In this document: positions 60,402 through 64,000 of the stretch, in pieces
Position numbering within the stretch: the first letter of the stretch is position 1
Layout of the letters: each line of letters starts with the position of its first letter
Origin: RHKX01 sp963743875
GTDB lineage: Bacteria; Actinomycetota; Thermoleophilia; Solirubrobacterales; 70-9
Length of the DNA stretch: 64,000 bases
Assembly (NCBI GenBank): GCA_963743875.1
Contig: CAVURM010000001.1
Coordinates: 806,001-870,000 of the forward strand
Direction of reading: 5' to 3'
The notes under the pieces: model-generated
The model's database searches: none
Told to the model about the DNA's origin: nothing
Seen by the model: the letters and a program-made list of their open reading frames with translations, nothing else
Position numbers and translations under genes: made by a program

Positions 60402-61451
60402 TCAGCGCCGCCGTCGGCGGCGGGAGTCGTTGGCGTTGACCCGGTGGATGGTCTCGAACTCCTCGAGCGAGCGACCGGAGCCGACGGCAACGCAGGTAAG
60501 GGGGGAATCCGCGAGCTGGGCCGGCATCTGACATTCGCGGCGCAGGCGCTCGTCGAACCCCTGCAGGAGCGACCCGCCGCCGGCGAGCGTGATGCCGCGA
60601 TCCATGATGTCTCCGGCGAGCTCGGGGGGAGTGCGGTCGAGGGTCTCCTTGACGGCGCCGACGATCGAGTTGACCGGATCGACCAGCGCTTCGCGGATCT
60701 CCTCCGAGCTCAACATCACCGTCTTCGGCAGTCCGGAGACGATGTCGCGACCGCGGATCTCGGTCCGGACCTCCTCGCGGAGCTCGACCGCCGAGCCCGC
60801 CTCGAGCTTGACCTCCTCGGCCGTCTGCTGGCCGATCATGAGCTTGTGGTGGGTCTTGCACCAGTTGACGATCGCGTCGTCCATCTCGTCGCCGCCGACC
60901 CGGATCGACTCCGAGACGACGATGCCGCCGAGCGAGATCACGGCGACCTCGCTCGTGCCGCCGCCGATGTCGACGACCATCGAGCCGGTCGGTTCACCGA
61001 CCGGAAGCCCGGCGCCGATCGCGGCGGCCATCGGCTCCTCGATCAGGTAGGCCTGTCGAGCGCCGGCCGCCAGGCAGGCCTCCTCGACGGCTCGCTTCTC
61101 CACCCCGGTGACGCCGGAGGGGACGCAGACGACGACCCGGGGATGGGCGAAGCGATTCTGGTGCACCTTCTGGATGAAGTGGCGGAGCATCGCCTCGGTC
61201 ACATCGAAGTCGGCGATCACGCCGTCCTTGAGCGGCCGGATCGCCTGGATCGTGCCCGGGGTGCGACCGAGCATCCGCTTGGCCTCCATCCCGACGGCGT
61301 GAACCTCGCCGCTGCGCGAGTCGACCGCGACCACGCTCGGCTCAGAGAGCACGATTCCGCGTCCGCGGACGTAGACGAGGGTGTTTGCGGTGCCGAGGTC
61401 GACGGCCATGTCGCGGCCGCCGAATCCAGTCATGTAACTGAAGATGCCCAA
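60402..61451 (-). CDS. mreB: Rod-shape-determining actin-like protein MreB
   Basis: A 349-aa bacterial actin organising elongation. Phosphate loops DMAVDLGTANTLVYVRGRG and VVDIGGGTSEVAVISLGG, and RGITLAGGGSLLQG, are intact. The start given is a TTG at 61451 (MGIFSYMTGFGGRDM); an ATG at 61433 is an alternative. Neither has a clear ribosome binding site. The C-terminus is Arg-rich (NDSRRRRRR). Confidence 0.96.
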   Translation of the reverse strand: MGIFSYMTGFGGRDMAVDLGTANTLVYVRGRGIVLSEPSVVAVDSRSGEVHAVGMEAKRMLGRTPGTIQAIRPLKDGVIADFDVTEAMLRHFIQKVHQNRFAHPRVVVCVPSGVTGVEKRAVEEACLAAGARQAYLIEEPMAAAIGAGLPVGEPTGSMVVDIGGGTSEVAVISLGGIVVSESIRVGGDEMDDAIVNWCKTHHKLMIGQQTAEEVKLEAGSAVELREEVRTEIRGRDIVSGLPKTVMLSSEEIREALVDPVNSIVGAVKETLDRTPPELAGDIMDRGITLAGGGSLLQGFDERLRRECQMPAQLADSPLTCVAVGSGRSLEEFETIHRVNANDSRRRRRR

Positions 61452-61574
61452 GGTGAGGTAATTCGTTGGTCCTGAGGTTCTGGAGGTGTACGCGTTGTCG
61501 GAATGTGCCTGACGGCACCTCCCGAAGAAAACTGATCGGCGGCGGGCTGACGCGAAGCGGCCGGGAGTGGCACG

Positions 61575-61604
61575 AGTCTAGCGAACCACGCCGGAAACGA
61601 CTAA
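61575..61604 (-). promoter_or_regulatory. Possible promoter upstream of mreB
   Basis: On the minus strand TTAGTC (61604-61599), an 18-nt spacer and TAGACT (61580-61575). The 189-nt gap after maf is AT-richer than its surroundings, consistent with a promoter. A start near 61568 would leave a leader of about 117 nt before mreB. Confidence 0.35.
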
Positions 61605-61640
61605 TTTGTGAGCACTACCCAACATAAAACCAACAGTTCC

Positions 61641-62201
61641 TTAGGGATTCTGCAATTCACCGATCATCCTGCTCAACGCCGGAATCGGTAGGCCGATCAC
61701 GTTTGAGAGGTCGCCGTCGATCGCGGCGATCAGGGACGAGCCCAGGCCCTGGACCGCATAGCCCCCCGCCCGGTCCCGCCATTCACCGGAGCCGACGTAG
61801 ATCTCGATCTCGCCGGCGGTGAGCTCGCGGAAGGTGACGAGGGTGCGAACGAGCTCCGTCCTGGTCCTTTCGCCCTCGATCAGGGCGAGTCCGCTGAGCA
61901 CCTCGTGCGTCCGGCCGGCAAGCGCCCCGATCCGCTCGCGCGCCTGCCGCTCGTCCTCCGGCTTGCCCAGCATGGCTCCGCCGAGGACTACGTCGGTATC
62001 GACGCCGAGCACGACGGCGCCGGCATCCGCCCGGTGGGCGGCCGCGCGCGCCTTCCGAAGGGCGTTCTCGACGACGAGTTCAGCGGGTTCGCCCTCGGTC
62101 AGCTCGTCGGCGCCGGTCGCCACCGCCTCGAACTCGAAGCCCAGCAGGCCGAGCAGCTCTCGCCTCCGCGGCGAGGCAGAGGCGAGGATGATCGGCTTCA
62201 C
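61641..62201 (-). CDS. maf: Maf-like nucleoside triphosphate pyrophosphatase
   Basis: A 186-aa house-cleaning pyrophosphatase acting on non-canonical nucleotides, often linked to septum control. The N-terminal ILASASPRRRELLGLLG and the catalytic VVLGVDTDVVL and GYAVQGLGSSLIAAIDGDLSNVIGLP are present. Follows ndk by 6 nt. Confidence 0.94.
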   Translation of the reverse strand: MKPIILASASPRRRELLGLLGFEFEAVATGADELTEGEPAELVVENALRKARAAAHRADAGAVVLGVDTDVVLGGAMLGKPEDERQARERIGALAGRTHEVLSGLALIEGERTRTELVRTLVTFRELTAGEIEIYVGSGEWRDRAGGYAVQGLGSSLIAAIDGDLSNVIGLPIPALSRMIGELQNP

Positions 62202-62207
62202 GCGGAC

Positions 62208-62624
62208 CTAGCCGAGCTCCGGGAACCAGATCCCGATCTCGCGCTCGGCGGACTCGTCGGAGTCGGAGCCGTGGACGAGGTTGAACGTGACCTCGGTGCC
62301 GAGGTCGCCGCGGATCGAACCGGTCTCTGCCTCGACCGGGTTAGTGGCTCCGATCAGCTGACGCGCGGCCTTCACGGCCTCGACGCCCTCGAACACGGCG
62401 GCAACCAGCGGGCCACCCGTGATGAAGGTGACGAGCTCGCCGAAGAACGGGCGCTCCGTGTGCTCGGCGTAGTGCTCGTTCGCGGTCACCTCCTCGGCGG
62501 TCAGCTGCTTCAGGGCGGTCAGGCGAAGGCCCTTGCGCTCGAACCGGGCGAGGACCTCGCCGGTGAGCCCGCGCTCGAAGGCGTCGGGCTTGACGAGGAT
62601 CAGCGTGCGGGTGGTTTCGGACAT
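62208..62624 (-). CDS. ndk: Nucleoside diphosphate kinase
   Basis: A 138-aa kinase balancing NTP pools. TLILVKPDAFERGLTGEVLARFERKGL opens the protein; the active-site histidine is in FNLVHGSDSDESAEREIGIWFPEL. A GAGGTT ribosome binding site precedes the ATG. Confidence 0.97.
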   Translation of the reverse strand: MSETTRTLILVKPDAFERGLTGEVLARFERKGLRLTALKQLTAEEVTANEHYAEHTERPFFGELVTFITGGPLVAAVFEGVEAVKAARQLIGATNPVEAETGSIRGDLGTEVTFNLVHGSDSDESAEREIGIWFPELG

Positions 62625-62687
62625 GGTTGGAACCTCTCGAATCTCGGGAGTTTGCGGATGGAGTCGTGGGTGTTGCGGGGTCGCGGC

Positions 62688-63395
62688 TCAGGAGCCGGTC
62701 GTCGAGCGGCGGCGTGAGCCGGGCTCGCTGTCATCGGCCGACGAATCGCTCGCCGGGGGTCGCTCAGCTCGCTGCGGACGCTCACTGCGCTTCGTCCGGG
62801 CGGCAGCCTCGGACGTCGATGAGGATGGGGCTGAAGTCGTCGTGGGCTTGGAGCGCCGCGGGGCAGATCTCGGGGGGGCCTCGGAGCTCGCCTTGCTGCG
62901 CCCCGCGCTGGAGCGGGGCCGCTTGCGGGCGGACGGCTTCTCCTCCGCCGAGCTGCGGAGCGGGGTCTCGCAATAGGGGCAGATTGCCCAACGGGGGTCG
63001 ACCGGACGGTTGCAGGAGACGCAGGGATCCTTGAGCCGGTGCTGACATTCCGGGCAGCGCAGCCAACTGCGCTCGATCGGATGCTCACAGCGCGGGCACG
63101 ATTGGGCCGTCAGGTGACGCATGCGCAGCTCCGAGGCCTGGGTCTCGACCTCCCGCTCGCGAACGTCGGCGAGGAACTCCGGAGGACGGAGGATCGTGTA
63201 GACGATCGTGCCGATGAAGGGGATCAGCGACGCGGCCGTCGCCGTCGCGATCAGGACCGGATCGGCAATCCGGCGCCGGGCATCGGCCCAGGTCCAGTAG
63301 ACCAGCGAAAGCCAGACCACTACGAGGACGAGGATCAGCAGGTTGACGGCAAGATTGAGCGAGCCGTCGGTGATTCCGAACAGGGCTAGGGGCAT
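62688..63395 (-). CDS. Membrane protein with double zinc ribbon and basic tail
   Basis: A 235-aa protein. Two transmembrane helices at the N-terminus (LAVNLLILVLVVVWLSLVYW and PVLIATATAASLIPFIGTIVY), then two zinc ribbons with CxxC pairs (SCPRCEHPI.. LRCPECQHRL and PCVSCNRPV.. AICPYCETPL). The last 90 residues are Ser/Arg/Pro-rich and disordered. The architecture is common in Actinobacteria; function unknown. TAGACT lies 12 nt before the ATG. Confidence 0.8.
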   Translation of the reverse strand: MPLALFGITDGSLNLAVNLLILVLVVVWLSLVYWTWADARRRIADPVLIATATAASLIPFIGTIVYTILRPPEFLADVREREVETQASELRMRHLTAQSCPRCEHPIERSWLRCPECQHRLKDPCVSCNRPVDPRWAICPYCETPLRSSAEEKPSARKRPRSSAGRSKASSEAPPRSAPRRSKPTTTSAPSSSTSEAAARTKRSERPQRAERPPASDSSADDSEPGSRRRSTTGS

Positions 63396-63430
63396 CTGAG
63401 GCGCGGCAGTCTACCCGGATCTGCGGGCGC

Positions 63431-63458
63431 CTCCCGGTCGGGAGACTCGTGCTGAGTG
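63431..63458 (-). repeat. GC hairpin joined to CACTCAGCACGA, copy 2
   Basis: Just downstream of the 39-aa gene. CACTCAGCACGA on the minus strand (63458-63447), then CTCCC/GGGAG (63431-63435 with 63440-63444) around GGTC. Same 12-mer plus hairpin as at 7509-7542, with a different stem. Confidence 0.4.
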
Positions 63459-63465
63459 CGGGATT

Positions 63466-63585
63466 TCAGAGAAACATCCGGCCGAACAGGTACCCGAGGC
63501 CGAAGAAAACGAGAATGACCACGGCGACGATGACGGCCACCAGGCCCATCATCGAGAGTAGTTCGGAGCGTGCCTCCCGTTCCAT
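63466..63585 (-). CDS. Small membrane protein (39 aa)
   Basis: An ATG at 63585 opens 39 codons: MEREARSELLSMMGLVAVIVAVV, then ILVFFGLGYLFGRMFL. One transmembrane helix after a charged N-terminus. It overlaps the folC 3' end by 37 nt in another frame, suggesting coupled translation. Too short for homology assessment by eye; the clean hydrophobic helix and operon position support it. Confidence 0.5.
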   Translation of the reverse strand: MEREARSELLSMMGLVAVIVAVVILVFFGLGYLFGRMFL

Positions 63586-64000
63586 AAGTACCTGAGAAGG
63601 TAATGCGAGCCGGCAAAAAGTGCCACCCCGCCGCGCGCGCGGGCGAGTTCGAGCGTGCGGGCGATGGCCGCTTGCGGATCGGCCAGCGCCTCAGCGTCAA
63701 CCCCGGCCCGCGCCATCTCCCCACTCAGGTCGGCGGCATCCAGCGCCGGCGCGCCGGGCCGACCCATCGCCGGCCCCGGGTCCGCTGCGGTGCAGACGGC
63801 ATGCTGGAGCCGCGGTGCGAGGGCGGCGGCGATCGCGGCTGCGTCCTTGTCGGCGAGCACGGAGAGGCAGCCGATTACAGGGCGGCCCTCGGAGAGTTCG
63901 GGCAGAGCCTCGGCGAGGGCCCTCGCGCCCGCCTCGTTGTGGGCGGCGTCGGCGATCAGCGGCGGATCCCCCGCAACGAGCTGCGCCCTCCCGGGCAGCT
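63549..64000 (-). CDS. folC: Folylpolyglutamate synthase/dihydrofolate synthase, C-terminal part
   Basis: The last 150 residues of a Mur-ligase-type enzyme; its start lies beyond the window. LPGRAQLVAGDPPLIADAAHNEAGARALAEALPEL corresponds to the FolC block usually written DGAHNPxGA, here with Ala for Gly and Glu for Pro. CLSVLADKDAAAIAAAL and the terminal FAGSHYLLRYLW are typical. First gene in the window of the array leading to ndk-maf-mreB. Confidence 0.85.
   Translation of the reverse strand, partial: LPGRAQLVAGDPPLIADAAHNEAGARALAEALPELSEGRPVIGCLSVLADKDAAAIAAALAPRLQHAVCTAADPGPAMGRPGAPALDAADLSGEMARAGVDAEALADPQAAIARTLELARARGGVALFAGSHYLLRYLWNGRHAPNYSR

Overview
The window is about 64 kb of high-GC bacterial chromosome carrying almost only housekeeping genes, most of them on the minus strand. 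Three things point to the Actinomycetota: the run comEA-comEC-holA-rpsT-lepA, paired HadA/HadB-type dehydratases, and the mre-mrdA-rodA-rng-rplU-rpmA-obgE-proB-proA-nadD-rsfS block. Overall style (a ribosomal protein L21 with a long Lys-Ala-Pro tail, compact operons, many genes starting right behind a TANNNT box) suggests a Thermoleophilia/Solirubrobacterales-type organism. That placement is inference, not a database result. I see no phage, insertion sequence, integrase or CRISPR array.

Layout. 1-4.6 kb: truncated malic enzyme, epimerase, lipoprotein solute-binding protein, DCC oxidoreductase and a phosphofructokinase with unusual donor-site residues. 4.6-13.6 kb: a tryptophan cluster transcribed hisIE-trpE-trpG-trpD-trpC-htrA-trpF-trpB-trpA and a 58-aa membrane protein; trpD is broken by several indels. 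13.6-19.5 kb: a five-gene gamma-glutamyl-amine (putrescine-type) catabolic operon behind a good sigma70-like promoter. 19.6-27.8 kb: yqeY-phoH-ybeY-era, DUF2269-murI, hrcA-dnaJ-prmA and hadA-hadB. 27.8-33 kb: metallo-hydrolase, zinc alcohol dehydrogenase, PAP2 protein, two small proteins and an acyltransferase. 33-45 kb: murJ-lepA, rpsT, comEA-comEC-holA, cupin, leuS and a winged-helix protein. 45-46 kb: tRNA-Ala(GGC) between a PD-(D/E)XK endonuclease gene and an antitoxin-like fragment. 46-64 kb: Bax inhibitor-1, then one long minus-strand array from folC through nucleotide metabolism, cell shape (mreBCD, PBP2, RodA), RNase E/G, L21/L27, ObgE, proline synthesis, NAD synthesis and RsfS to a DivIVA-like coiled-coil gene.

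Two features are not explained by ordinary gene content. First, a family of intergenic stem-loop elements sits directly at gene 3' ends (adh, obgE twice, and remnants after pfk and proB). Three full copies have different 9-bp stems that are each perfectly self-complementary around a conserved 19-nt loop. Second, at least 14 genes have a TANNNT hexamer exactly 6-8 nt before the start codon and no ribosome binding site, the arrangement expected for leaderless mRNAs. One further gene fits the same pattern only if it begins with ATC.

Single-base frameshifts in the malic enzyme, htrA, trpD and acyltransferase genes are reported as seen. They may be sequencing errors rather than real mutations.
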